This document shows, piece by piece, positions 1 through 15,394 of a stretch of 64,000 bases of DNA. How positions within the stretch are numbered: the first letter of the stretch is position 1; every line of letters starts with the position of its first letter. The stretch is from Cannabis sativa (lineage: Eukaryota > Streptophyta > Magnoliopsida > Rosales > Cannabaceae): assembly GCF_029168945.1 (NCBI RefSeq), contig NC_083606.1, forward strand, positions 18,750,041-18,814,040. The letters are read 5' to 3'. The translations under genes and the position numbers were made by a program. A model generated the notes under the pieces. The model was not told the DNA's origin. It ran no database searches and saw only the letters and a list, made by a program, of their open reading frames with translations.

Positions 1-334
1 CGAAATACCTTGAGTGATAGAGTAGTGCCCACACACATCAAGTGGTATCTCAATCATAGTGTGTAAGACTGTGAAGAATCCAAACATCAAGAAGGAAAAT
101 CAGCATCAAAGGAAGGAGAGAAAGAGATCCAGGTTCAGATCTTGGTGATGCTCTGCTAAAGAAAGGAATCAAGGGCTAGAGATCTGAACGGAAGGAGTCA
201 TTATATTTCGCTGCACCCATTGTAAGGTTTTCTTGAACCCTTATCTGTTTATTTCATTGTTTTAGAATTCATATTAGGGTGTTAATGAAACATACATGGC
301 AGTCAATCTAGATCCTGGTAAAATATTTCCAACA
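1..334 (+). mobile_element. 3' part of an LTR, cut by the window edge
   Basis: This stretch matches the 3' end of the complete solo LTR at 2590-4443 over its full length. Shared words include the pyrimidine/purine run before 'gagatccaggttcagat', the 'ctgaacggaaggagtcat' block, and the terminal 'ggtaaaat..tttccaaca'. It ends in CCAACA at 334, the same terminus as the solo LTR, followed by atact as the candidate right target duplication. The left part lies outside the window, so it could be a solo LTR or the 3' LTR of a full element. The copies differ by scattered substitutions and small indels, so they are separate, older insertions of one family. Confidence 0.8.
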
Positions 335-734
335 ATACTATCTTTTTGGGCTTGGATCACGGGTGCTCTATTGTGGAGGAAAGGGTAAATCTGTCTCTGA
401 TCAGCCATGAGTGCGGAAGCTAGGCGATGTATGTACATGTTCGGGCCACACTAGACCAAGTGGGTTGGGGTCTACCAGTGATGTACTTTTGTAACTCTGT
501 TTTTGCCGCTTAGGCCAGGTAGTGAAAAGACTTGTAATATTTTGTAAAAGATTTTTGGGATCCCAAAACTTGTCACTTTTGATTCTAAAGTTTAATGCTA
601 TTACAAGTTTTATTTTCATTCTGTTTTAGTTTAAAGTTTAAATTTCCCGCGCTTTTCTTCCTAGTAATCCCAGTTTAGGGGATTAGGGTTTCATAATTAG
701 TGGTTGTGACATGCCTAATTGTTAGGGCGTTACA
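335..734 (+). mobile_element. 3' end of a gypsy-type LTR
   Basis: Non-coding sequence ending in 'ttagggcgttaca' at 734. The same terminus (agggcgttaca) closes the gypsy LTR at 5371, and both have a T-rich tail before the end. I read it as the 3' end of a related LTR. It abuts an integrase fragment that begins immediately afterwards, so one gypsy element has probably inserted into the pol region of another. The boundary with the LTR remnant ending at 334 is a second nested junction. The start of this LTR lies outside the window. Confidence 0.5.
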
Positions 735-1373
735 TGTATGGTAGGAAATGTCGCTCCCTAATTCTCTGGGACGAATTGGAGAAAAGAAGTACTTAGGTCC
801 GGAATTATTTCAAAGGACCAATAAGGCTATAGATAAGATCAAGGCTCAGATGTTTATTTCACAAAATAGGCAAAAAGGTTATGCTGATCTGAAGCGCAGA
901 GACATTACATTGCAGGCAGGAGAACATATTTTCCTGTGAGTTTCTCCAGAGAAGGGTATTAAGCGCTTTTGAAAGAGGGACAAGTTAAGCCCTAGGTTCA
1001 TTGGGTCATTTCAGATACTCAAGAAAGTCGGGCAGGTAGCATTTTGGCTAGCATTACCACCAGCGTTATCGACTGTTCATAATGTATTTTATATTTTGAT
1101 GTTGAGGAAATATGATGTGGACCCGACTCATAACTTGAGCTATGATACCCTTGAACTACAGTCAGACTTGTCTTACGAGAAATAACCAGTTCAGGTCCTC
1201 GATAGGAAAGAAAAAGTTTTTCGGAACAAGACCATAACCTTGGTCAGGGTGCTCTAGAAGAACAGTAAGGTGGATGAAGCCACCTGAGAATTTGAATCTG
1301 GAATGAGGACTGAATATCTAGAGCTATTCAGATTAGATTTTGGGGACAAAATCCTTTTAACGGGGGCATAATT
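733..1373 (+). pseudogene. Ty3/gypsy pol remnant: integrase C-terminal part
   Basis: A broken reading frame for the end of a plant Ty3/gypsy polyprotein. It starts at MYGRKCRS, shifts frame near 775, and continues through GEKKYLGPELFQ and a region ending QAGEHIFL. Further on come PRFIGSFQILKKVG, LPPALSTVHNVF and LSYDTLELQSDLSYE, in the order typical of the integrase C-terminus before the 3' LTR. At least one frameshift and several in-frame stops (near 970, 1183, 1255 and 1285) show it is dead. The sequence then runs through a purine-rich tract (acgggggcata) into the LTR start at 1374. The clade looks like Tekay/Del-type chromovirus; that assignment is inference. Confidence 0.8.
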
Positions 1374-2372
1374 GTAATGACCGCATTTTAGAATATGGAT
1401 AAGCAAAGGCAATTAACATTAATTATTGACATTTTTATAGTAATGCATGATTTTATTATGATTTGGTTCCCATTATTAAAATGGGTATTAGAGTTATAAT
1501 TTCTCAGTTCTGAAGATTTTATTAAACTCTAGGGGTATTATTTATGTTATATATGAATTATGTTATTTTTATAATTTTTGCTCGGCGATGACGAAAATTG
1601 CGATGGATGGCCATTTGAGTCACGTGGGTACGACTAGAACCTTTTCTTAGTGGGATTAATATTAAAGATAAATAGAATACCGAATTTGAGTGGGGTTATG
1701 GTTTTTGACCATTTTACCCCTAGGCTTGAATTAGCTTAGGTTTAAGCACCAAGGGCATTTTGGTCATTTGGTAAGGGGGAGGATTAGGTCACTGTTTTAG
1801 GGCTTGACACCTAGCCAATTTTATTTCACCATATGATAAATTAAAACTAATGTTTATCTACTTAGAAAAAATAGAGAAAATCAAAGGAATTTAGGAATTC
1901 AACCTCTCTTTCTTTCTCTCTTGGTTCGGCTCCCACACAACCAGAAAGCAACCCAGCCAACTCTTAATTTCTTTGAATTTCAGCAAGGTTTCAACAAGAT
2001 TGGAGGTTGTTCAAGCCAAGGCAAACCCTAGAACATTACCTTTGTGCTATTTAAGTTTTTTAGTTGGTTTTTAGCTTGTGATTTTATGATGTGGTGGCTG
2101 TTTAGTTTAGGTTTTACTCTAGGGTATTTCCAGAGGTTGTTTTATGTTTGAATTGATAATTTGTTGTTCGTTTGTTTGTGGTTTGAGAAAGTTTGAGCTT
2201 GCGAGCTCATACTTGGCTCATTAATGGTGAAATTAGATTCATGGGTTGTATCTTGCTGTTATTGCTTGGAATATATTGTTTGGGGTTGGTTCAAGTGTTC
2301 TGGAAGGTTTGGATTGGTTTGGACAAGATTTGGGCATGATTTTGAATTTTTTGGGTTACTTGGTGCAAACCG

Positions 2373-2409
2373 GTTAACCGGTTTTACAGGCCCTGTAAAA
2401 CTAGTTAAC
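2373..2409. repeat. Loop-less inverted repeat
   Basis: An inverted repeat of about 18-bp arms meeting at the centre near 2390/2391 (left arm gttaaccggttttacagg; right arm its complement with two mismatches). It lies inside the gypsy LTR. Function unknown; it could form a hairpin in the LTR transcript. Confidence 0.7.
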
Positions 2410-2589
2410 TGGATCAGGGTTAGGTTTCCCAAATTTTTTGTGTTGTCAATTTGTGTTATTTCCAGTGCCATAGTTGGTTATTTCCTTGATACTTTGGGTA
2501 TTGGGGTATTAGTTATTAATGGCAGAACCCTAAGTTAAAGGTTTGGGTTTCCTGAATTAGGATTTTGGCACATCATTTACCCATTTATG

Positions 2590-4443
2590 TGTTGGGTTTT
2601 ATGCCCTAAATAAAACTCATTTCATTATAATCAGATTTACTTATTAATATAGATCAGAAATAACATTTAATGTTGCATGGTTCACATGATTTATTTCATG
2701 ATTATATGTACATAATGTATGAATTCATCTGAAACCCTTTTCACATACTTGATCCTGTTTATTGTGCCGTCAACACATTGGTTTTTAGATTATATAATCA
2801 AACATAGGGTTTTACTGATATGATAATCGACAACAGAGTTTACTTGCATTTGGAGAAGTGCTATGTTCTTTCCAGAGCATTGGTTAAAGTAAAGCTCAGG
2901 TTGGATGCATGGAGTATGCATCGGAAGGGACCGATATTGAACTTTGACTTAGATTTATTAAACTTACCGTAATATCTATTCAAGTCAATATCGCCTAGTT
3001 GATCCTAGATCAAATGATCTTAATCCTGTTATGATTAGGCTCAATCTCGAGAGGCTATTCGTGTTCTTTGATTTGTTAGTTAAGCCTACTTTTAGGTCAG
3101 GGTGATACGTACATTTTGGAAACACGGTAGTGCAATTGAGTGGGAGCGCTGACATAAACATGGAATCTATAGTTTCTATCTGACGAATAGTAAGTAAAGA
3201 ATGATCTCCTTTGAGCTTGACCAAACAAAAATAAATGGTGGAGATCTCATTTCACATAAGCTGAAATATCATTTATACGGGGTTAAGTGTTTTAAGGATT
3301 AAATACATTGTAGGGTGTAACGGTAATCTAATCCCTTTACAGTGTAGATCATTCATATAGAGGATCATTGATCAAATTAGGATTATAACAATGGATAACT
3401 AATGATGTGTCTATATGGTGGAACATATAGAGCATTCAATATACTGAGAGTGCAATTCTAAGTTCTATGCGTGGATTCAACGAAGAATTAATAAGTTAGT
3501 GAATTTTAGTAATAAATTCTTGATCTACTTATTGGAAGCTCGGTTATATAGACCCATGGTCCCCGCACTAGTCGAGATAATATTGCTTGTAAGATTCATG
3601 TAATTGGTTTTGATTAATCATTATAATTCTCAAATTAGACTATGTCTATTTGTGAATTTTTCACTAAGTAAGGGCGAAATTGTAAAGAAAGAGTTTTAGG
3701 GGCATATTTGTTAATTATGATACTTTGTATGATTCAATTAATAAATATGATAAATGACAATATTATTTAATAATTATTTATAGTTATTAAATAGTTAGAA
3801 TTGGCATTTAAATGGTTGAATTTGAAAATTGGCGTTTTTGAGAAAATTAGATGCAGAAAAGATAAAACTGCAAAATTGCAAAAAGTGTGGCCCAAATCCA
3901 CTATGTATGGCCGGCCACTTTTGTAGGGAATTTAAACTGATATTTTCATTATTTTAATGCCAAATAATTCAAACCTAACCCTAGTGGAATGCTATAAATA
4001 GATAGTGAAGGCTTCAGGAAAATTACACTTCTGATTCAGAAAAAACTGAGTCTTCTCTCTCCCTATCTTTAGCCGCCACTTTGCTCTCTTCCTTCTCTCT
4101 TCAATTTCGAAATTCTTAGTGTGAGAATAGTGCCCACACACAGCAAGTGATACCTCAACCATAGTGAGGAAGATCGTGAAGAAAGACTTTCAGCAAGAAG
4201 GAGTTTCAGCACCAAAGAATCAGAGAAAGAGATCCAGGTTCAGATATTGATAATGCTCTGCTACAGAAAGGAATCAAGGGCTAGATATCTGAACGGAAGG
4301 AGTCATATTATTCCGCTGCACCCAATGTAAGGTTTCCTAAACTTTATATGTGTTTATTTCATCGGTTTAGAAAGTTCATATTTAGGGTGTTAATCAACAT
4401 ACTTGTGAGTAGATCTAAGATCCTGGTAAAATAATTTCCAACA
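2590..4443 (+). mobile_element. Solo LTR with perfect 5-bp target duplication
   Basis: The element starts TGTTGGGTTTTATGCCC at 2590 and ends TTTCCAACA at 4443, so the ends are TGTTGG/CCAACA. It is flanked on both sides by the 5-bp direct repeat TTATG (2585-2589 and 4444-4448). No internal coding domain or second LTR lies between the flanks, so this is a solo LTR of 1,854 bp left by recombination between the two LTRs of one insertion. A TATA-like ctataaatag lies near 3991-4000, followed by a CT-rich leader. The family is shared with the partial LTR at 1-334. The start sequence and length suggest a copia-type element, by inference only. Confidence 0.88.
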
Positions 4444-4611
4444 TTATGTTATGTGATTAGGGCATCCATCCAGCACGAAGTTTTTCGTTCATGTCGACAT
4501 ACTCACTTGAATTCAGAAACGAGGTAAGAATAGCATAAAACATATTGTATATATGTAAATGTATGTATGTGTGATATATGTGCATGTTGTGTTTATGATA
4601 TATATGTATGG

Positions 4612-4876
4612 GTGATATCATAGCGACACAACTATTGTGTCGGTTCAGCAGTACGGGCATCGTACTGGTTAAGAATGATATTCACCTTTGAAATAATTAA
4701 ATGGCGCTATCATAGCGACACAACCATTGTGTCAGTTCAGCAGTACAAGCATCGTACTGGTTAAGAGTGATATCGTGGCCTATTATACTTTTGGGTGCTA
4801 TTGATGCTGTCATAGCGGCACGAACATAGTGTCAGTCCCGCAGTGCAATCATAGTGTTGATAATGAATGATATCAT
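4612..4876 (+). repeat. Three tandem ~95-bp units, each with two short hairpins
   Basis: Three degenerate units begin at about 4619, 4711 and 4811 (catagcg[a/g]ca...). Each contains a first hairpin of the type gacacaac-tattgtgtc and a second of the type cagtac-ggcat-cgtactg, then gatat. The third copy is the most diverged. The array lies in the 3' part of the gypsy LTR, just after the solo LTR insertion. Confidence 0.75.
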
Positions 4877-5368
4877 GGTCAGTAGCACCAATTTTTAAGA
4901 ACGTTCTTAAGTCATCTGGTAAGCCTTGTGGATAGGTGTATGGGCGCCTAGACACAAGTCGTGATTATATGGTTTGTTGTATGTTTTACTTACTGAGTTT
5001 GTGGACTCACATATGCTACTTTCATATGTAGGTAAAGGAACAACAAAGGCTAAACAGGAATGAGCTTTGGGCTTGGATGAAGATTGTACATGTCGAGGCG
5101 ACGCGACCTGGAGTGTTTGGTCTCGGGACAGCTGGGGTTGTATTTTGTAGTCGCTGAACGACCAGATTATAAATGTATTTTAATTAAGTTTGTAAAAGTT
5201 TAAGTTCGGGATCTCGACTTTTGTAAATAAATATATAAAAGTTTATGAAGTTTAACTATTAGATCAAAAAATTTAATTTGACACAATTTAAAAAAAAAAA
5301 CTCTTTGATTAGCAAATGTGGAAAATTAATTGGAAAATCACTGTAGCGCGCCTAATCATCAGGGCGTT

Positions 5369-5543
5369 ACACCCAATCACGGGGTGCACACCCCGACCCC
5401 CTATATGGTGTCTCGGGTTACCAACTAAAAACGCTAAACTTGGGGTATCACCATAAGCTAACCTCGGCCAAGAGCCACATACAAACTCAAGGCACGACGT
5501 AACACCCATTCACGGGGTACACACCCCGACCCTCAATATGGTG
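5369..5543 (+). repeat. Direct repeat of a ~42-bp GC-rich block
   Basis: The block acaccca[a/t]tcacggggt..cacaccccgaccc..atatggtg occurs at about 5369-5410 and again at about 5502-5543, 133 bp apart, with few differences. Each copy includes a near-palindrome (cggggtg/cacaccccg). The second copy follows an acgtaacaccc word. It may mark a repeated LTR end or a small tandem duplication; I cannot name the family. Confidence 0.6.
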
Positions 5544-7844
5544 CCACAAGTGGTGGTCAGCAAGAGGGGGGGGGGAAGCTCCATACCCTCCTCGAAATAC
5601 AAAGTGTTTTCAAGCAAAAAAAAATCCAAGTGTATCACATCCCCACAAACACATTCTTACCCATTTTACGAGAATCAAAATTGGAAAATTGGAGGTCAAT
5701 TGAAACTTTTTCATGTTCATAGTGTTCTTCAATATTCAAGAACACAACCAACCTAAAAGTTTCAAATTTCCTCATTTTTCACCAAATTATACCAAATCAA
5801 AGCCAAAAACACATTACCCACCATCTATACTACAAAATCCAAGCATCAAACACTCACATTACATAAGAAAATCCAAGAATCCCAATCAACCATATTAAAT
5901 TCGGCCATAGCAAGAAAGCCAAGAAAAAGTTTCAAAAATACTACCAAAAATATGATTTCTATGCAAAAAATGGCTATAGAGGTGTTGAAAACTTACCCAT
6001 AATGAAGAAATGTTCCACAAAGCTTTCAAGAATTAATCAAAAGCTTCAAGATCTCCTCCAATAGTGATGGGAAGCTCCAACCCGAAATGACACTAAGAAG
6101 AAAAAAATTGGTGATTTTTTGAATATTATGACACTAAGAAGAAATGATATATAAAGTTTTTATTTTTGCAAAAAGAGGGCATTTTACCCCAAAATTGCTA
6201 TTATAGCCCTCCACTATCATTGGGGACTAAATAACAATTTACTTATTTTTGTTGGTTATTTTCTTTGTAAATGATTTTATTTACTTCTTTGTAATTTATT
6301 TTTCTAGGAAAATTATGATTGGGATATATATTGTAAAATGTGAAAAGAGTAATGGGTGGGGAAATATTTTTTGGATCTTTGGAATGTAATTTTAGTATAG
6401 GCATAGTATTTTTGATGTTGCTGTGCTAAGCCGTCAACAATAAAAGCGAGACCCGAACTATACAAGAAAATTCCTACCGTATGGTCATACTATTAGAAAC
6501 TTGGAGGGCAAATGTTTACCCAAATTTTAACGATGATGACATGTTAAGAGTAGCAACACATGGAACAAAAATACCGAGACTAAATTAATGAAGAATATGT
6601 AAAGTCATGACCGTCAACCATGAAGGGTGTCATGACCGTTAGAGTGGAAGTCAGACGGTCACCCTTACCCCTAGCTTGAGTAAGGTGGGCGTCTCCAAGA
6701 AGGATAAATGATGGATTAATACCCTCGTAAGCAGAATGAACGATCACCACACACCTACGAGAGTCAAACCAGTCTAGGGGTATATACTACTACCCCTACC
6801 TCAACTGCAATGAACTATATAGGGTTTAGTCTAGGGGTACACCCCTCACTCCCTCTAAAGGGTTAGTCTAGGGGTATACCCCTACCCCCTACACCCTCAT
6901 GGTACAAGTCATGTATTTTACCATAGACACAATGAAATCCTCAAAGGTATATGGGGACATCCACAATACACTATCAATACTGACAACAGACAAGGGGTCT
7001 CAGGGGGGGTCATCCCAAGGTGATGATTGTCACACCCTTCAAGTTGGGTCTCGGGGGGTCACCCCACGATGACGATTGTCGCCCTCCTTAAGTTGGGGTT
7101 TCAGGGGTGTTTCCCCCAAGTATGGGCTTCATCCCCGAAAGTGGACGACAACCATGTCACACCCATAAGAGACCCTCATCATCAATAACTCTTTCAAATG
7201 TTCAAATCCTATGGAAGGCTCAAATACAGTTCTCAACCCTCGAAAATAGCGAGATATTATCAAAACAATCAGACTTCAACTACCTCTAAAAATCAAGGAG
7301 ATGATTGAGGTAGCTCCGCATTGGTCGCTTCTCCTGAAGCGAGAAGCACCGACCCTCTCCCCTGTATAAGGGGTCATCTATGACCTAAGAGGGGGATCCG
7401 CAATTTTGAACACTTAGAAAAATAAACACTTTTCATTATTTGCAATCAAGAGCCTGTTCTTGGCCTTTGCAACTCAGATTAATAAAACACAAGGGGAGTA
7501 GGCTATGACCAACATCGAGGCCAAACCTCTTTAAATTTTGGTGTCTTTTATTTACATTTATTGCAAATTTCGGTGTTATGAACTGCATTTATTACTGCGA
7601 TTTTGGTTTAAATCTCATTTATTACGACTCTGCGTCGGTTGGCTAAAAATCTAGTCAACGGAACACAAAGAACTTACACTAAATATAACAAAAACCAACA
7701 ATATTTTTCATAAAAAGAACTTACCTATTGCTTTTGAGTGAGAAAAATGAATGTGGAGGTTTGTTGAGTGTGTGGGAGGTCCGACCTGAGGTCGTGGTGG
7801 AGAATGAACGTCTAGCTTGAGGTGTTACGTCATGCTGAGATCCG

Positions 7845-7847
<3 letters not shown>
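5544..7847. other. Degenerate repeat DNA, no gene seen
   Basis: No coding sequence is recognisable. 5544-6400 is A-rich with several poly-C/poly-G patches. 6580-7100 is unusually C-rich, with repeated words such as ctaggggtatac..cccct (around 6774-6880) and cccaaggtgatgattgtc / ccccacgatgacgattgtc (around 7010 and 7062). 7440-7670 resembles the 3' end of a gypsy LTR, ending in a ctctgcgtcggttggctaaaaat-type segment. I regard the whole stretch as old retrotransposon remains without being able to set boundaries. Confidence 0.4.

Positions 7848-7931
<84 letters not shown>
7848..7931 (+). repeat. (GA)n microsatellite
   Basis: About 84 bp of uninterrupted GA dinucleotide repeat. It lies just outside the left arm of the long inverted-repeat element that follows. 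Confidence 0.97.
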
Positions 7932-7934
<3 letters not shown>

Positions 7935-8762
7935 ATGAGAGTTTTTTTTAGTTTAGAAAAAGGATATATTTGGAATGAAAAAGAATTAAAAAAATGTTTA
8001 AAATTTTTTATAATATAGTAGTATAGTTATAAAATTTGTGTAAGTTTTTTAGTATAATTTGTCAATTTCCCAATTATATTACAAAAAATGTGCAAAAAAA
8101 TACAATTTTAAAAATGTACACATTTGAAAACATATTTACAAAAATTCATACATTTTTTAATTAAATTATAATAAATATATTAATGATTCAACTTTCTATA
8201 TTTAGATTTGTATAACTATTTTTTATGACTAATTGATATGGTATTAATGAATAAGCTTACTAATTAATAAAATTTGTATATTAATAATTAAAAAACATAA
8301 TAAGATTCTAATTATAGAGAACCACATCTCTTCACTATTGGGTTGCTTAACATCCCTCATAAACATTTGATGCAAAAGTTGAGATTGAAATTCAAATTCT
8401 TGAATATCAATCATGTGTCCAATACAAGACTTCCTAAACAACTTTTTCTACTCTTCTATAAGAGTATCTTTTATGATATGAATAACTCTATAATCCGATA
8501 TATAAGAGAGTCTTGCTTTTGTCCTTGACTCCGGTTTGAAATAAAAATCCCAATCCTAATATAAATAAACACGATGAATAAATTTATATGAAAAGTACTT
8601 AAAATACACACATGAAAAAAAAAATAAAACCAAAAAATAAACAAAACAATAACATCAATGAGAAGATGATTTATTAAAAATATACAGATGTAATATTTTA
8701 AATATAAGACATAAAAAAATAATTAACGATTAAAAATAATAAACAGTTTTAAATTTATAATA

Positions 8763-9480
8763 AAAAGCGAAAAATACATTAAAAAAATAAACAAAAATAA
8801 CCCATCAAGTTTAACAAAAACATATATAAATTAAAAAAAATACTAAAAACAAATAAACAATATTAAAAAAAACATTACAACACGATACACAACAAAACAT
8901 AATAAAAAAATCACAAAACAACAAAAGAAAAAAAAAACAACTAACAAAGATAAAAATACCAAAGAAAGGACATTTATAGATGGAGCAATTCTTCCACCAA
9001 AAAAAATACATTAAACAAACAAACAAAAATAACCCATCAAAATTAACAAAAACATATATAAATTTTTTAAAAAAAAAACACTAAAAACAAATAAACAATA
9101 TTAAAAAAATATTACAGTGCGATACACAACAAAACATAATAAGAAACATCACAAAAAAAAAACAAAAAAAAAAAACAACTAACAAAGATAAAAATACAAA
9201 AAAAAGGACATTTATAGATGGAGCATGAATAATTCTTCCACCAAAAAAATACATTAAAAAAATAAACAAAAACAACCCATCAAGTTTAACAAAAACATAT
9301 ATAAATTTTAAAAAAAAAAACACTAAAAACATATAAACAATATTAAAAAAATATATTATAATACCATACACAACAAAACATAATAAGAAACACCACAAAA
9401 AATAAAAAATAAAAAAAACAACTAACAAAGATAAAAATACCAAAAAAAAAGGACCTTTATAAATGGAGCATGAATAAGTC
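8763..9480 (-). repeat. Three tandem ~235-243-bp units
   Basis: The marker word cccatcaa occurs at 8801, 9033 and 9276 (periods 232 and 243). Each unit also holds catatataaatt, acaacaaaacataata and a block reading ggacatttatagatggagca..cttccacca. The last block is the continuation of the minus-strand exon-like fragment at 9481-9715, so the tandem unit contains its end. Long A-runs make hydrophobic F/L/C-rich reading frames on the minus strand; these are artefacts of composition. Confidence 0.85.
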
Positions 9481-9715
9481 TTCCACCAGAATCTGAATCG
9501 GATACTTCATCTACATGCGGGTGTTTGCAGATTTTTTTAGCGGGTCTTTTACGGTCCGGTTGCTTCCCACTAATTTTTTTCTTGATCCCAACTTTCTTCA
9601 CACTCACAAGGGATGAGATCTTCTCATCATTACTAACAAAATCACCAGACTCAATAGACATATTATCAGTGGAATGAGTTTGTACCATTGAAAAATTATG
9701 TAACAAGAATGCAAT
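9481..9715 (-). pseudogene. Exon-like fragment, unknown protein, inside the inverted-repeat element
   Basis: On the minus strand a pyrimidine-rich stretch ending in tttatag (9716-9722) is followed by an open frame from 9715: IAFLLHNFSMVQTHSTDNM, then an acidic stretch, then a lysine/arginine-rich nuclear-localisation-like segment (KKVGIKKKISGKQPDRKRPA). It ends in an acidic DEVSDSDSGG before running into the tandem repeats. It looks like one exon of a larger gene, either part of an ancestral transposase gene or a captured host fragment. I do not recognise the protein. No start codon or downstream exon is evident. Confidence 0.45.
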
Positions 9716-9880
9716 CTATAAAATAAAAGAGAAAGAATGAATGAAAATTAAAATATGGAACATATATATATATCACTAACTCAAAATATATGTTAATTAA
9801 CATTAAAATATATTAAATTGGCTTGATATGATCATATGTATAATTAATATCAATTTTTCAATATTTTTCCAATAAAATCT

Positions 9881-10001
9881 GATAATATACGTATAGCTAA
9901 GCTTTTTAATAATCATATAACATAATTAGAATCTAATAATTATGATTAGATTATGATAATATACGTATAACTAAGCTTTTTAATAATCATATAACATAAT
10001 C
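9881..10001 (+). repeat. 74-bp tandem duplication
   Basis: The ~46-bp block beginning gataatatacgtata and containing ctaagctttttaataatc occurs at 9881 and again at 9955, with one or two differences. It lies inside the inverted-repeat element, next to its right arm. Confidence 0.85.
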
Positions 10002-10375
10002 AGATTATTAAATTAATATCATAATTATTTTTTATTTTCCTTAAAATTATGATTATATATGTTTTGAATTTTAAAAATATAACATTTATGTTTTTCGGGT
10101 GAGTTGTATGATAACAACAAATATTATTGTTTATAATTAGAATCTTATTATATTTTTTAATTATTAATATACAAATTTTGTTAATTAGTAGGCTTATTCA
10201 TTAATACCATATCAATTAGTCATAAAAAATAATTATACAAATCTAAATATAGAAAGTTGAATCATTAATATATCTATTATAATTTAATAAAAAATATGTA
10301 TGAATTTTTGTAAATATATTTTCAAATTTATACATTTTTAAAATTGTATTTTTTTACACATTTTTTATAATTATT

Positions 10376-10728
10376 TAAAAAATATATACATTTACCTAAA
10401 ATGCCTTTTATTATTCTTATTACAATAAAAACCAAGGTCCAAGGACAAATATGAGTTATTAAGGGGTGCGTGTGAGGGTTCTTATATACATATTTTTTTT
10501 TTTTTTTGAGTATAGAACAAAATTCCAAATCAATTGACATCATCAATATCCCCTAGACTTATCACTTGTTGGGTTGGATCTCCCTCTGAAATAGAATCTC
10601 CCACTCAATTATACATTATTTCATATTTCACCTAAAAAAAAACTAATACATTTCTAACTCAAAACGGCAAAGCTAAATATTTCTTGCGGAAGTGACGGAA
10701 AAATCAACAGGAAGACTTAAATAAAATA
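10376..10728 (+). promoter_or_regulatory. Upstream region of the kinase gene
   Basis: 353 bp between the inverted-repeat element and the start codon. It holds the 5' leader and presumably the core promoter. I see no clear TATA box at a fixed distance. The sequence is AT-rich with short C-runs. The transposon end therefore lies within what would normally be promoter-proximal sequence. Confidence 0.35.
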
Positions 10729-14670
<3,942 letters not shown>

Positions 14671-15000
14671 CAGGCAATGAGAGAATGTGACTTCTTAAAG
14701 AAGTTTTCTTGTTTCTTTGTAGTTTGATTTTTTGGTTGTGTAATATTTTTTTGTGATTCAACCATGTAAAGACCAAGAATGATACACTAATAATTGGTGT
14801 TCAAGGATGCCGAGTCTATTGCCATATGATAAAATAATTACCAAATTTAGGGGTCAGTAGATTACCAGCTTAAAATCCTAACAGTACTGCGTGGTGGGTT
14901 GAGTGTCCAATTTCATATCAGTGCGATAAACTGAAATTTATTCACTTGAATGTGCTCTTTTCTTTATTACTTTGCAAGTAATGGTGTAGAGTACTGAATT

Positions 15001-15037
<37 letters not shown>

Positions 15038-15394
15038 TTTTTCCCAAAACATGTTCATAAATATGTTTTAAGCTGGTTGGTTATTCTTTCCCCTACTTCA
15101 AAAAAAATCAAAATTTAGTGCATAACTAACGTTGTGTATCATTTAGTAAAATATATGTGACAAGACAGGTACACAGAAAGTGAAACAAACAACCTCACCT
15201 ATCTAACTAGTATTGATTCTCAAGGCACAAGTGGGCGAACTATATACTCTTTTTCTTTTTCTTTCTTTGGGTACCTTGGCAAGCTTTTAGCTTCCTATGT
15301 ATATTATAGCTCATCGCATCATATGGTATTTAGATAGAAAACCAAAAAAAAACTTAAGTTTGATTATGATATAATTTAATTTACAAATCTATTT
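14671..15394. other. Convergent intergenic region with a 33-bp poly-T tract
   Basis: The kinase (+) and the F-box/kelch gene (-) end tail to tail here, so this 724-bp stretch holds both 3' untranslated regions. A run of about 33 T lies at 15002-15034. No coding sequence, RNA gene or transposon ends were recognised. Confidence 0.6.

Larger units (their letters stand above)
1374..5371 (+). mobile_element. gypsy 3' LTR, split by a solo LTR
   Basis: The LTR begins TGTAATGACC directly after the polypurine tract of the gypsy pol remnant and appears to end AGGGCGTTACA at 5371. It is interrupted by the 1,854-bp solo LTR at 2590-4443. Without that insertion and its 5-bp duplication the LTR would be about 2.1 kb, plausible for this type. 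It carries a near-perfect palindrome at 2373-2409 and a three-unit tandem repeat at 4612-4876. The 3' boundary is less certain than the 5' one. Confidence 0.6.
8072..10375. mobile_element. Element with ~245-bp terminal inverted repeats (MULE-like)
   Basis: The left arm (about 8072-8316) reappears in reverse complement at about 10131-10375, roughly nine bases in ten identical by eye. It includes a long run around gactaattgatatggtatt and the A/T-rich outer part with gtgcaaaaaaatacaatttt. The interior of about 1.8 kb holds three tandem ~240-bp repeats, an exon-like coding fragment on the minus strand and a 74-bp duplication. Long AT-rich inverted repeats around foreign sequence are typical of Mutator-like elements. 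I could not find a clean target duplication, so the outer ends and the superfamily are inference. It ends about 350 bp upstream of the kinase gene start. Confidence 0.65.

Noticed and set aside
2224..2538. 104-codon reading frame in the gypsy LTR
   Set aside because: It lies in LTR sequence, spans the palindrome on both strands and resembles no protein.
5538..5898. Short reading frames in A-rich DNA
   Set aside because: Low-complexity peptides (K/N/H/P rich) with no family likeness.
8811..9443. Hydrophobic F/L/C-rich reading frames on the minus strand
   Set aside because: They arise from A-rich tandem repeats; the same pattern recurs in each unit, with no start context, splice sites or domain.
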